Source: Corynebacterium sp. (GTDB taxonomy: Bacteria; Actinomycetota; Actinomycetes; Mycobacteriales; Mycobacteriaceae). From it: 38,695 nt of DNA. Below the pieces are notes generated by a model. That model was not told where the DNA came from. It saw only the letters and a list, made by a program, of their open reading frames with translations, and ran no database searches. Position numbers and translations under genes: made by a program. Shown here in pieces: positions 27,151 through 36,589 of this stretch (the first letter of the stretch is position 1; every line of letters begins with the position of its first letter). The stretch is taken from contig JAUMZY010000019.1 of assembly GCA_030527885.1 (NCBI GenBank), positions 1-38,695 on the forward strand, given 5' to 3'.

Positions 27151-27881
27151 TTACCCTCGAACTCCAGAAACTCCGCCGCCTGAAACTCAGCATCCTCGTA
27201 GGCGGCATGCTCCTGGCACTATGCCTGTTCAACCTCATGCCCTTGTTCTCGTCGAAAAGTACAACCACCATCGACCTCGCCGGCGAACTCATGGGCATCG
27301 AAACCGCCCAAGCCCTCTTCGTCCCCATCCTCATCGCCATCATCACCACCCGCCTGGTGGAAATTGAGCACTCCGGCAACGGCTGGCAGGTCTTTTCCCT
27401 CGCCGGGGCCGCGCCGGGCACGTTGTGTCGGGTGAAGTTTGCGGTGCTGGCGCTAATCATCACGGTGTTTACGGCGTTGGAGATTCTCATTCCGCTGGGT
27501 GTTTGTGCCGTGGTGGGGGCTGACAACATGAATGTGGCGGCGTGGGTGAGTTACGGCGGTTGCGTGTTGATCATGAATCTGTTGTGCTGCATGTTTCATA
27601 TTGTGGTGGCGCAGCGGTTTGAGAACCAGCTGGTGAGCATTGGGGTGGGTGCGTTGGGTGCATTCATCGCTATGTTTTGTTACCTGTTGCCGCCGGTGGT
27701 GGTGCGGTTTATTCCGTGGGGGTATTACGCCATAGTTTCCACTGTTACCACGAGCCCGGAGGCACACGGAGCTATTTATATCAATCCGGGGTGGAATTAT
27801 GTGTGGTTTGTGGGCTTCGCTGTGCTCGTCACGGCTTGGTTTTATCGCCACACCATTACACTGAATGCAGGAGAGAAGTAA
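27147..27881 (+). CDS. ABC-2 exporter permease 1
   Basis: A 244-residue membrane protein with an N-terminal LELQKLRRLKLS stretch, then about six hydrophobic segments typical of lantibiotic-immunity-type ABC-2 permeases. The conserved cytoplasmic EHSGNGWQ segment follows the second membrane segment. It is translationally coupled to the ATPase by an ATGA overlap. The codon style flips from C/A-ending to G/T-ending near 27410, mid-gene. Confidence 0.85.
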   Translation: MITLELQKLRRLKLSILVGGMLLALCLFNLMPLFSSKSTTTIDLAGELMGIETAQALFVPILIAIITTRLVEIEHSGNGWQVFSLAGAAPGTLCRVKFAVLALIITVFTALEILIPLGVCAVVGADNMNVAAWVSYGGCVLIMNLLCCMFHIVVAQRFENQLVSIGVGALGAFIAMFCYLLPPVVVRFIPWGYYAIVSTVTTSPEAHGAIYINPGWNYVWFVGFAVLVTAWFYRHTITLNAGEK

Positions 27882-27882
27882 C

Positions 27883-28632
27883 ATGTTGTATGCAGAAATG
27901 CTGAAGATCCGTCGCTCGCATATGTGGGTTGTGATCATTGTTTTGCCGCTGCTGGCGGTGGTGACAGGCTCGCTGAATTATCAGGCTAATCAGGGTGTGC
28001 TGAGCCACGGTTGGGATTCCCTCTTTGGGCAGGTGCTGTTGTTCTACTCCTTGTTTTATTTCTCCATGGGGGTGACCATCATCGTGGCGGCGTCGTGGCG
28101 GATGGAGCATCAGGGTTCCAATTTCACCATGCTGCGCACGTCAACCCGGCGCACCGTGTCGCTGATTGCGGCAAAGACCGCCAGCACATTGGTGCTGGTT
28201 GGGGTGATGCAGGTGGTGCTGATTGTGGGCACCGTGGGGGTGGGCATGGTGCTGGTGGGTTCTGGGGCTGGTATGATTGGAAAATACCTGTTCATCGCCG
28301 TGCTTGGTGTCATTGTTGCCATTCCACTCGTGCTCCTGCAATCAGTGCTATCCATGTACCTGACATCGTTCGCCGCACCGGTGGCTTGGTCGTTCCTGGG
28401 CATCGTCATTGGCACTGGCTTGAGCCTGGCACCTGGCGTGTTGGGGAATCTCGCCTTAGTATTTCCGCATAGTTTGGTCACCCGCACGCTCAGCATCGCA
28501 TCTATCACCATGGGTAACGATGCCGCCATCAAGGTGGGGGACATCGCCCAAATCCTCGTGGCAACAATTGTTCTCGCGGCGGCGTTGATGCTGGTATTCG
28601 TCCGCATCTTCAACAATCGAGAACGCTCATGA
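27883..28632 (+). CDS. ABC-2 exporter permease 2
   Basis: A 249-residue membrane protein beginning MLYAEMLKIRRSHMW, with six hydrophobic segments and a WRMEHQGSN motif that parallels EHSGNGWQ of permease 1. The two permeases probably form a heterodimer. ATG 27883 is chosen for the GGAGAG ribosome-binding site; the six-codon longer start is unlikely. Its TGA overlaps the start of the sensor kinase gene. Confidence 0.85.
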   Translation: MLYAEMLKIRRSHMWVVIIVLPLLAVVTGSLNYQANQGVLSHGWDSLFGQVLLFYSLFYFSMGVTIIVAASWRMEHQGSNFTMLRTSTRRTVSLIAAKTASTLVLVGVMQVVLIVGTVGVGMVLVGSGAGMIGKYLFIAVLGVIVAIPLVLLQSVLSMYLTSFAAPVAWSFLGIVIGTGLSLAPGVLGNLALVFPHSLVTRTLSIASITMGNDAAIKVGDIAQILVATIVLAAALMLVFVRIFNNRERS

Positions 28633-29747
28633 TGGCGCAGGTGACGGCATGGGTGGGGCATCCGGTGCGGGCGTTGGTTGTTCTTGCCCTCGGGTTGCTT
28701 ACCATCCTGACATATTTGCCGACCCTTGGGACGCTGGGGTTGGTGTTGCATGCGGTGATTCTGGTGGCACTGCTCATCAACCCGAAATACCCCAACGCCA
28801 CCATGGTGGTGCTTGGGGCGACATTCAGCTTTATTATTGCGTGCAATGTTCCTGTGGATGCTCCCCGCATCATCCTTCCCGTTGGGTATACGATCTATCT
28901 GGCCAGCGCGAATGGTAGCCCCAAGTGGCGGCCTGTGTGGCTGGGGTGGATCCTGCTCGGCACCGGCATTGTGAACTTCATCGAAGTTCCCTTCCTGAAT
29001 TTGAATGCGCAAACATTCACGAATCCCTGGCTGTTTCGCATGGTCAGCACCATTACCATGTGGATGTTCGTGGGCTTCTTTTGGCTGCTGGGTGGCATCA
29101 GTCGGCGTCGACAAGCGGAACACCAAGCATTGCAGGACCGTGCGGAACTCTCCGCCGTTGTTGAACGTACCCGCATTGCCCGCGAAATGCACGACATTGT
29201 CGCACACAATTTATCCGCAGTGATCGCCCTTGCCGACGGCGCCCACTACGCCAACGCCACCAACCCGGACGTTGGCACCGAAGCCCTCAAAACCATCGCC
29301 GACACCGCCCGTGACGCGCTCACCCAAATGCGCGGGCTGCTCAGCGTCCTGCGCGACCAGGAGGCCCGTGATCCCGATGCCATCGTCACCGTTGATGCCC
29401 TCAGGGGGTTGCTTTTCGACGCCCGCCGCGCCGGCCTCAACCTCACCGCCGACGGATTCACCAACTTGCCCGATGACCTGCCGCAACTCACCCAATCCAC
29501 CGTGTACCGTATCGTGCAAGAGCTGCTTACCAACATGCTGAAATACGCCCCGGACAAGCGCGGCCACATCACGGCAACCACAACCAAGAAAACCCTCACC
29601 ATCATTGCGAGTAATAAGAATCCTGAGCGTCATGGGGAACCCGGCTTCGGGCTGATCGGCATGCGGGAACGAGTAGCCGCCCTGGGCGGAACACTAGCCA
29701 TCGACGATGGGGGAGATTTCACCGTGACGGTTGTGGTGCCGAGGTAG
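28629..29747 (+). CDS. NarL-type sensor histidine kinase
   Basis: A 372-residue kinase: four to five membrane segments in the first ~150 residues, a HisKA_3 dimerisation motif RTRIAREMHDIVAHNLSA with phospho-acceptor His188, and a HATPase domain (VQELLTNMLKYA, GFGLIGMRERV). It is coupled by overlap to the ABC exporter, so it probably senses the peptide or envelope stress the pump handles. No response regulator follows; the low-GC ESX-Rhs island begins instead. It contains two copies of the repeated word (29106-29116 and 29411-29421). Confidence 0.88.
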   Translation: MMAQVTAWVGHPVRALVVLALGLLTILTYLPTLGTLGLVLHAVILVALLINPKYPNATMVVLGATFSFIIACNVPVDAPRIILPVGYTIYLASANGSPKWRPVWLGWILLGTGIVNFIEVPFLNLNAQTFTNPWLFRMVSTITMWMFVGFFWLLGGISRRRQAEHQALQDRAELSAVVERTRIAREMHDIVAHNLSAVIALADGAHYANATNPDVGTEALKTIADTARDALTQMRGLLSVLRDQEARDPDAIVTVDALRGLLFDARRAGLNLTADGFTNLPDDLPQLTQSTVYRIVQELLTNMLKYAPDKRGHITATTTKKTLTIIASNKNPERHGEPGFGLIGMRERVAALGGTLAIDDGGDFTVTVVVPR

Positions 29748-30079
29748 GTCATGGTGGGGTTAGGGTGGCGCTAGTTTTTGATAGCAGTGGGGCTTTGGTT
29801 GTCCTACCAGTAAGTTTTATTCACATTTGCTACCTTAAAACGTGGGGTGGGATTGGTGGGAGGTCAGTCATCGTTAGCATCATTGTTAACATGGGGTTTA
29901 TTGCTAATTTTTCATTTATTGCGGACAATGGAATGTTCTATGTTCAATCCGTGAAAACCTAGGGAATAATTATAAAATATATAGAAATTCAAAAAATTCA
30001 CCTTTTACGTGCATTCCTGTGTACATTATGTTGCACATTAGCTTTTGTTGTTTATGCGAATTTGATAAGGAGGAGTTTT
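29748..30079. other. Junction between the exporter-kinase operon and the ESX-Rhs island
   Basis: An AT-rich 332-bp stretch. The open frame 29765-29962 has no ribosome-binding site or recognisable features and is not called. No response regulator remnant is recognised. The end carries the strong AGGAGG ribosome-binding site (30069-30074) of the next gene, and TGTACATTATG near 30020 may contain its -10 element. Confidence 0.4.
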
Positions 30080-30814
30080 ATGAGTGGCAAGATGAATTGA
30101 CAGCCCCAACAATCGCAGTTTTCTCCACGTTTTACAGAGCTCCCTCCTGACGCACCTCGGCCAAGTTTTCTTTGGTTTGTGCGACTGCCATTAGGTTTGT
30201 GGCGATTTATTGGCATTCACCCAGCTCACCGACATGTGCAAGCGAAGCGGTTAGCGGATGACTTTATTCCTGGGGTTTGGTTACGATCTGCAGAAAAACG
30301 TATGATTCGTGAGCGCTTGGAACAAGTTGCAGTGGCTTCAGAGGAAGCAGGGGTGCTATTATCGCTTGTTTTACCAGGTATTTTGGAATCAGGTGAGGTA
30401 TCACCGGCTTCATTAATGTTGCGATGGTTGAGCACATCTCCAGAACGGGTATCTATAGAACCAGCGAAGAAATTGCATGAGGGGCGAAGCCCGGAAAGCT
30501 ACATGAGTTCAAGTGGAGTGGAATATGTGCTGGTGGAATTAGAACGTCCAACCGGCCCTCTGGCAGATAGAAGAATTGCCTATCATGTGGAGGCCTACCT
30601 ACCAATCATTGGTACCACATGGTTGCTTATTATTAGCGCCACAGTTCCATCCAGAGATATGGTGGATGACCTGCGCAATATTGTTACTCGCATGGTGGAT
30701 TCTGTGCGTGCATACCCAGAGGATATCGAGTGTCCAGTTACGCAAGTGAAACAGCTGCATGAGGTGGGTGATGCATACTTCACTCATGATTCTGCGCAGA
30801 TAGCAGATTCTTAG
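30080..30814 (+). pseudogene. Accessory (possible chaperone) protein of the ESX-Rhs locus, interrupted at codon 7
   Basis: AGGAGG followed by ATG 30080 gives MSGKMN and then TGA (30098-30100). The same frame continues without break for about 238 codons (QPQQSQFSPRF...VRLPLGLWRFIG...). The TGA probably replaces a TGG Trp codon; a GTG at 30179 could restart a 211-residue product. The C-terminal half (YHVEAYLPIIGTTWLLIISATVPSRDMVDDLRNIVTRMV) looks like an alpha/beta sandwich of the Mog1/PsbP/DcrB kind. That fold is shared by Eag chaperones of type VI Rhs effectors, but the similarity is my judgement by eye. It heads the operon of ESX proteins and the Rhs gene. Confidence 0.6.
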
Positions 30815-30863
30815 CTTTCTGATGTAATGCCAAAATTGATAGATATGTGGAGGTGAAACAGTA

Positions 30864-31181
30864 ATGAGTGATAATATTCAAGTGCCAATTGCGCAATTAC
30901 AAGAATTGCAGACAAAATTTACCATGATGCGGGAAGAACTTGATGCCGCTGAAAAAGGTGCAACAGAGCTGCAAGGCGTGGACACCAATGACGGGTATTT
31001 AGTTGCTGAGGCCGTAGCTCATTTCTTGAGTGAATGGCAGCAGTCTCGGCAAACCCTGAATAAAAATATCGGGATCCTTGGTGAAGTATCTGGCAAGATT
31101 GCTCTGACAACAGCCGAACATGATGGAACTTTAGCTTCATCAATTAACCAGGCAACTGGGACACTAAAAGGTGGTGATTAA
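30864..31181 (+). CDS. Small helical ESX-type protein 1
   Basis: A 105-residue, almost entirely helical protein (MSDNIQVPIAQLQELQTKFTMM...EWQQSRQTLNKN...). Its size, helix-turn-helix shape and operon position fit an ESX/WXG100-like secretion partner, although no WXG triplet is present at the turn. The ribosome-binding site is GGAGGTG. It is followed by three further genes of the same size class, all upstream of the Rhs gene. Confidence 0.75.
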   Translation: MSDNIQVPIAQLQELQTKFTMMREELDAAEKGATELQGVDTNDGYLVAEAVAHFLSEWQQSRQTLNKNIGILGEVSGKIALTTAEHDGTLASSINQATGTLKGGD

Positions 31182-31184
31182 TCC

Positions 31185-31484
31185 GTGGCTGATGTATTTG
31201 CATTCAGGGATTCCACATCTATAGCTGCGGAATCAGATATTTTAAGCACAATGGAAAATATCAAAGAGACACTCGAAACTAACCGTAAAGCGATCAACAC
31301 ACTCAAACCAGAGTGGGTGGCTGTTGAGGCAGATGCATATTACGCAGCCATTAGTAAGTGGAATGAAGGTGCAGAAGGGTTAGCTTCAGTGCTAAAAAGT
31401 GTTGAACAAACTCTTGCCCATGTCCGGAATGAAACCGGAGACTTAAAACACGCAATCAAGAGCATCTTGGATGCCACCAAATAA
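31185..31484 (+). CDS. Small helical ESX/WXG100-like protein 2
   Basis: A 99-residue helical hairpin (MADVFAFRDSTSIAAESDIL...PEWVAVEADAYYAAISKWNEG...). The turn EWVAVEADAY is a degenerate WXG, with Trp but not Gly. GTG 31185 is 3 nt after the preceding stop, with AAAGGTGG in the upstream gene as ribosome-binding site. It likely forms heterodimers with one of its neighbours for type VII export. Confidence 0.78.
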   Translation: MADVFAFRDSTSIAAESDILSTMENIKETLETNRKAINTLKPEWVAVEADAYYAAISKWNEGAEGLASVLKSVEQTLAHVRNETGDLKHAIKSILDATK

Positions 31485-31510
31485 CTAATTTTGTGAAAGG
31501 ACTATGCATC

Positions 31511-31840
31511 ATGGCTGGTATAGAACATCTCTCAGTGGAACATGGAGCAGTGAGTGCACATGTATCTTCCTTGCAAGCAAATCATGGACAACTACAAGAA
31601 CAATCAAAGAAGTTCATTGCTGCGATTGAGCCACTAAAGAACTCCTGGAAGGGAGATTCTGTCAATGCTTGGGAGCAAATGACCCAGGCGTGGAATGACA
31701 ATATGGAACAGGTCAATTCTGCATTGTAGGAATTAACTGGTCGGGTGGATGAAGCAGGCAAGGCTTATGTGTCCGGTGAACAAGAACAAGCGTCAACATT
31801 GCAGCAGCGCTTTGCTGGTATGCAATTCAACGAAGGCTAA
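31511..31840 (+). pseudogene. WXG100 protein 3 truncated by an amber codon
   Basis: ATG 31511 (AAAGGA upstream) begins MAGIEHLSVEHGAVSAHV with the canonical turn NSWKGDSVNAW. A TAG at 31727-31729 stops the frame after 72 residues, but the same frame continues ELTGRVDEAGKAYVSGEQEQASTLQQRF to TAA 31838-31840, giving the normal ~109-residue length. CAG to TAG (Gln) explains it. The truncated product keeps the first helix and turn but loses most of the second helix. Confidence 0.8.
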
Positions 31841-31870
31841 ATCCTCTAATAATTGAAACTGAAAGGGTGA

Positions 31871-32170
31871 ATGACAGTGAGCGTTTTCGCATACAACAAT
31901 TCAGATGCGGATGCATCAAGTGATGAGATTAAGGCTGTAGTCGGTGGGCTGGAGTCAACCCTATCAGAAATGGATGGGGATGTGCAGAAACTAAGCTCGG
32001 CATGGGAAGGTCGGGAACAAGAACAATACCAACGGATTTACCACAGGTGGTCTTCAGCTGCAGAGAATATGCGCAACATTTTGGAGCAGATTCAGTGCTC
32101 ACTAGATGAAAACACTGCTAGTGTGTGTGAGATGCGCAGTCACGCATCCCGAGCCATTAGTGGAAAATAA
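31871..32170 (+). CDS. WXG100 family protein 4
   Basis: A 99-residue helical hairpin with a classic WXG turn, SAWEGREQEQY, near the middle. AAAGGG lies 5 nt before ATG 31871. It is intact, unlike its neighbour. It is the last small protein before the Rhs gene and a good candidate partner for its N-terminal helical region. Confidence 0.85.
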   Translation: MTVSVFAYNNSDADASSDEIKAVVGGLESTLSEMDGDVQKLSSAWEGREQEQYQRIYHRWSSAAENMRNILEQIQCSLDENTASVCEMRSHASRAISGK

Positions 32171-32333
32171 ATCTCCACTATCCACATGTAAGCGGGGAGA
32201 AGCTAGCTTACTCTAGTAGTTACCATTGGGTACCAGGCAGGTATCTGTTGGGAGCTACTGTGCTGGTGTTTTTATGGCGAGGATCGCCATGAATGATTTT
32301 GGATACTCATTAATTTAATATTTGTGAACTATC
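32171..32333. other. Leader of the Rhs gene
   Basis: A 163-bp gap without a coding frame between the last WXG100 gene and the Rhs gene. The Rhs start has no strong ribosome-binding site. No clear terminator is seen, so read-through from the ESX genes is likely. Confidence 0.35.
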
Positions 32334-34667
32334 ATGCCAGTATTACCATTAAAACCATTTACTTTATATCAAGCGGAAGAATTTCGGATTGGTGGTAATG
32401 CTGCCGTAGTGTACGAATGCGCAGGTCGGTGGCGAGCATTCGGGGATAATGCTGTTGCATCTGCCGGGACACTACGGGCAGTGAACAATGGTGAGTTTCT
32501 TGGTAGCGAAGGGAATCAGTATAAAAACTTGGTTAATAGTGAGTTTCCATCGCACTTAACTACCACAGGTCAGGCCCATAATGGTGTTTCCACTGCCGTG
32601 ACGAACTATGCAGAAGCATTAACAACAGCTACGGCCCATATGGATACCTTGATGGTTGTAGCCCGCGGGAACCATGCCGCAGTGCAGGTAGCAGTGGTTA
32701 ACTACAACACAGCTGAAGCTAACGAGAAACGGGCGCTAGTGACTGCGCAAGCTACAACAGCTGCTGCTGCATCTATGGTGCTGGTGCCTGGAGCTAATGC
32801 CATTGCAATGTCTGCCGCTGTATCTGCACAAGCTGATTTGTCTGCAGCTGAAGCCGCATTTCAGGCAGCGCAAGCTGAGTATGTACGTGCAAAAACTGTA
32901 TTTGATAGTGACGTGGCACAAGGCGCCACGATCAAAAAAACCCTGAGTGGTGAAGTGCAATCAGCAGTTATAATGATCAGAGCGCAGTCAGGCAAACGAT
33001 TTGAGGAAAATCCAGATTTGGTAAAGCAAAGCATCGATCAATTCAACGACTGGATCAACCGTACTGCTGATAAGATTAAACAAATCGCTGATGAATTAAT
33101 GAATATTGGCAATATGCTTATGCTTACACCGCTAATGAAACTGGGTGTGGATTTGCTTCGCGCCGGTGTTTTGTTGAAAAGCATACTAGCAATTTTTGGT
33201 AAAGTACCTTGGTCAGAGATTGCTTTTGATATGTCTAATAGTGCTGTTGGTCGTGTGCTTGCAAAAATACCTGAATATTATAGAAAATTTAAGGATGATC
33301 CTTCGCTCTCAGCAATGTTTGAGATCCTTAAAGAACAACTCGGGGAAAACGCAGCAGAAATTTGTTCTCGCGGAGGCCAGTGTGTGTTGCCTGACCTGGA
33401 GCCCGTGGAAATGGCAACCGGGGAGATGATTGATTTCGTCACTGATGTCAACATTGACGGCATCCTGCCGATGATCATTGATCGTAATAGTAACTCGTCG
33501 AGTTGGGTGAGTAGGGCTTTAGGCCCAGGGTGGAGTTCAAGCCTTGACACCCGCATTGAAGTGCTACCAGATCGGATCTTTATGCTGTCTCCGGATGGAG
33601 CATTATTGCAGTTTCCACCTGCCCCAGTAGATGGGTCTGAAGTGGTTGCCAATGGTCTGCCATGGCGGCTGTCATTTGTTGATGGAGCGTATCGGATACG
33701 AAACATTCAAAAGGGAATCACTTGGATATTTACCGTTGTTGGGGATGAGAATGAGCATCGACCAGATGCACCCGTGGTTGACTTTAACGTGACGGGGGAC
33801 CAACCCACCAATACTATCCACCATTCCGATGGCATCGAGGTGTCTCGGTCATTTGTGAATGCGGTAGCACCAGGAACAGTGGCAGATGTTTATGGGTTGG
33901 GAGTGGAGATTTTCCTATCTGCCACAGTGCATCACACGGGTGCGTGGATTGAATACGATTATGATCAGGCTACGGGTCACATGGTGGCAATGCGGCGCAG
34001 TGACGGTACTACATTAGAACTTAAGTGGCATCGAAAACTGGGTCGGTTGGCGTCGGTGTGGGTGCGTAATGACGAAACACATCCTGAAGACGACGTGCAG
34101 CGCCTCATGTCTTACGAGTATGACGGCCGGGGCAGACTGCTACGAGTGATTAATTCCGCTGCTGGTGCATTGCGGTATTACTACGATGATCAGGATCGGC
34201 CACGGCAGTGGACAGACCGCAATGGGGTTTCCTATTTTTATCGGTACGATGAGAAGGGTCGGGTGATTGCTCAGGTTGGTACTGGTGGCATGTTCCCGAA
34301 TGCTGTTGTTTGGCTTGATGATGAAGCGGATGATGCCCCTGAGGGAGGCACCTTGTGCGTGGCATTAAAGTGTGCAGGAGAATTCCATGGTGACCCGCTG
34401 GACATCGGTAATTCCTGCATCAATGATTATTTCGATCGGTTGGATAGCCTTCCCATCGTGACATCCCTGCGCGTACATGGGCTCGTGGCTACCGGACTCA
34501 CAGGCCGGGGTCGGGATGGGGCTCGTAACGATCAGCCATGGACTGTGCCGGCCGAACTACTTCACGATGATTACCTGGGTGACATTCGCCCCACCGTATA
34601 CCGGGCCACCCCCACGGGAGATGTGTGGCGAGTGATCACTGCCGAAGGAGAAGTAACAGATCGATAA
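32334..34667 (+). CDS. Rhs fragment 1: N-terminal and early YD-repeat region (777 aa)
   Basis: This open segment starts at ATG 32334 and ends at the in-frame TAA 34665. It contains the Ala-rich helical N-terminus, the hydrophobic segment and the first YD repeats (YEYDGRGRLLRVINSAAGALRYYYDDQDRPRQWTDRNG split over short runs). The frame continues unbroken past the stop as FNQYHQVIQEISNTG. If translated alone it would lack the core and the toxin. Confidence 0.75.
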   Translation: MPVLPLKPFTLYQAEEFRIGGNAAVVYECAGRWRAFGDNAVASAGTLRAVNNGEFLGSEGNQYKNLVNSEFPSHLTTTGQAHNGVSTAVTNYAEALTTATAHMDTLMVVARGNHAAVQVAVVNYNTAEANEKRALVTAQATTAAAASMVLVPGANAIAMSAAVSAQADLSAAEAAFQAAQAEYVRAKTVFDSDVAQGATIKKTLSGEVQSAVIMIRAQSGKRFEENPDLVKQSIDQFNDWINRTADKIKQIADELMNIGNMLMLTPLMKLGVDLLRAGVLLKSILAIFGKVPWSEIAFDMSNSAVGRVLAKIPEYYRKFKDDPSLSAMFEILKEQLGENAAEICSRGGQCVLPDLEPVEMATGEMIDFVTDVNIDGILPMIIDRNSNSSSWVSRALGPGWSSSLDTRIEVLPDRIFMLSPDGALLQFPPAPVDGSEVVANGLPWRLSFVDGAYRIRNIQKGITWIFTVVGDENEHRPDAPVVDFNVTGDQPTNTIHHSDGIEVSRSFVNAVAPGTVADVYGLGVEIFLSATVHHTGAWIEYDYDQATGHMVAMRRSDGTTLELKWHRKLGRLASVWVRNDETHPEDDVQRLMSYEYDGRGRLLRVINSAAGALRYYYDDQDRPRQWTDRNGVSYFYRYDEKGRVIAQVGTGGMFPNAVVWLDDEADDAPEGGTLCVALKCAGEFHGDPLDIGNSCINDYFDRLDSLPIVTSLRVHGLVATGLTGRGRDGARNDQPWTVPAELLHDDYLGDIRPTVYRATPTGDVWRVITAEGEVTDR

Positions 34668-34685
34668 TTTAACCAATACCACCAG

Positions 34686-36589
34686 GTGATCCAGGAAATT
34701 TCGAACACTGGTGTGATTACCCGCACCGAATTTGATGAGTACGGGACTGTTACCCACATTGACCATGGGGATGGTACCGCTACCATGATCGAACCAGGTG
34801 CGTGGGGTGAACCGTTGAAAGTAACTGGTCGGGACGGACTGGTTACCGAATATGAGTTGGATCCAGCAGGTTTGGTAACAGCAGTGGTCAACCCACTAGG
34901 AGTCCGAGTTGAGTACGAATACGACTGGCTGGCTTCCGGCTTAGTGCCATTAGCAATGGTAGGGCCCACCGGGTTGGTATACGTCACAGAATGCGATAAT
35001 GCTGGTCGAATGATTGCCAGCGTGGATACGACCGGCCGCAGGTCGAGCCTGATGCGGGACGTCCGAGGACTCGTTGTAGAATTCATGGACCCAGTGGGGA
35101 AAGTAACCCAAGTGGAATATTCCCCCGAAGGCTGGCCCACCAAAGTGGTATTCCCAGACGGTGGACACGGACTGCATCGTATGATGGTGAAGGCAATCAG
35201 GTCGAAGCCATCAACGAACATGGGGTGCGCACAACCACATGTTATACAGTGTTTGACCGGATGCGCGAAGTGGTAGCCGCTGACGGTGGTAAAACACAAT
35301 ATGCATATAACACACAGATGGAAACTATTGCGGTTACGAATGCAGATGGTCACACGTGGCAGTTCATGCGGGACCTGGATGGCCAAATCATCAAAGAGGT
35401 TGACTACAGTGGGCATGTAACAGAAACCAACCGATCTCCTAATAGGCTGAACACGCAAGTCAACGACGGGTTAGGGCCGTATACAGTGGTATCCGATTTG
35501 TATGGGCGGATCACTGAGATTCAAGAAGTAGGGGATACCATCCAGTACCTGCGGGATGAAAAAGGCGAAATTATTCGGGTGGTCAATGCGTGGTCCACGA
35601 TTGATTACTACCATGATCAGTACGGTCGGGTAGTCTCGGAAACATTAACACTGTATTCCGGGGATACCCACACAGTGGAATATGAATATGGCACATTAGG
35701 GTCCCTGCGGAGCGTCACACAGGTGTTACCGGATGGTCGGCGAGTCACTGAACAGCCGCAGAGTAATGAACATGGGGAATTGAGCCATGTTAACCATATG
35801 GTTGATGGTGTGTCGTTAGCGGTTGCTGGGTTCGGTACCGATGAGGCTGGTCGTCGACAATGGTCAAGCGTAGGATCATTGGTGCGGAATTTCACATTTG
35901 ATGACTGCAACCGCATCGTGTCCGACATCACTACGATGATGGGTAATACCATCAGCGATGTGAGTGCGGGCGCTGATGCTCATCATGACGTAGCAAATAG
36001 TCATAGTGCTGGTGGGGTGCAGGTTGTTGGGCGTGCGTTTACCTGGCGGCCAGACGATGCCCTGACGCAGGTGGTAGACACACTACGAGGTACAACAAAC
36101 TATCTGGTTGATGATGCAGGCCGAGTAGTGGGAGTATCTCGTGATCGGCATGCTACAACCCTTGCCCCAGCATCTACTTCAGATCTGTCCACGGTAGGGG
36201 CAGCATCAGGAGGCGGAACATCAGCTGCAGTAGAGTCGTATGGGTTTAGTAAGGCTGGTGTGCTGACGAAGCTACATGCTGATACATCAAGGAGGTGGGC
36301 AGATGATGCAGAGGCATATGGTAGCCGGCCGCATCGGATTGGTCGAACCACATTCACGTATGACAAAGCTGGTCGAGTGATCCAGACGGTGACGAAGCGA
36401 TTGTCGAAGAAACCGCTGGTGAAAACGTTTTATTATGGGTCGCGGACGCAACCCTTAGGGTTTAGTGATTCGGATCATCCTGAGATTGGTTGGCGGTATA
36501 TTTATGATGGGATGAAGCGTCGGGTGGCGAAGGAAAGCATTGATACTGCCACTGGTGAGGTGCTGACTCGGGTTGTGTTTTTCCATTAG
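34686..36589 (+). pseudogene. Rhs fragment 2: YD-repeat core in two frames
   Basis: 34686-about 35178 is in the frame of fragment 1. After a one-base deletion, the frame from about 35180 continues YDGEGNQVEAINEHGV, with repeats such as YLRDEKGEIIRVVNAWSTIDYYHDQYGR, to TAG 36587-36589. The tail after the stop (GNRIYGEQQVYDVSNPAVVG) remains Rhs-like up to a second stop, TGA, at 36662. Confidence 0.7.

Larger units (their letters stand above)
1261..29421. repeat. Dispersed 11-bp word CGTCGAMAAGC (13 exact copies)
   Basis: Forward copies: 2900-2910, 5862-5872, 9295-9305, 14643-14653, 15939-15949, 19213-19223, 29106-29116. Reverse copies: 1261-1271, 2656-2666, 12216-12226, 19196-19206, 23935-23945, 29411-29421. 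Near-copies are at 4586, 12781, 22549, 22574 and 27251. The flanks often extend to GGCGTCGAMAAGC. Copies lie both in genes and between them, so the word is not a promoter element. Confidence 0.8.

Noticed and set aside
29765-29962. 65-codon frame after the kinase gene
   Set aside because: No ribosome-binding site and no similarity to a response regulator or other known family.
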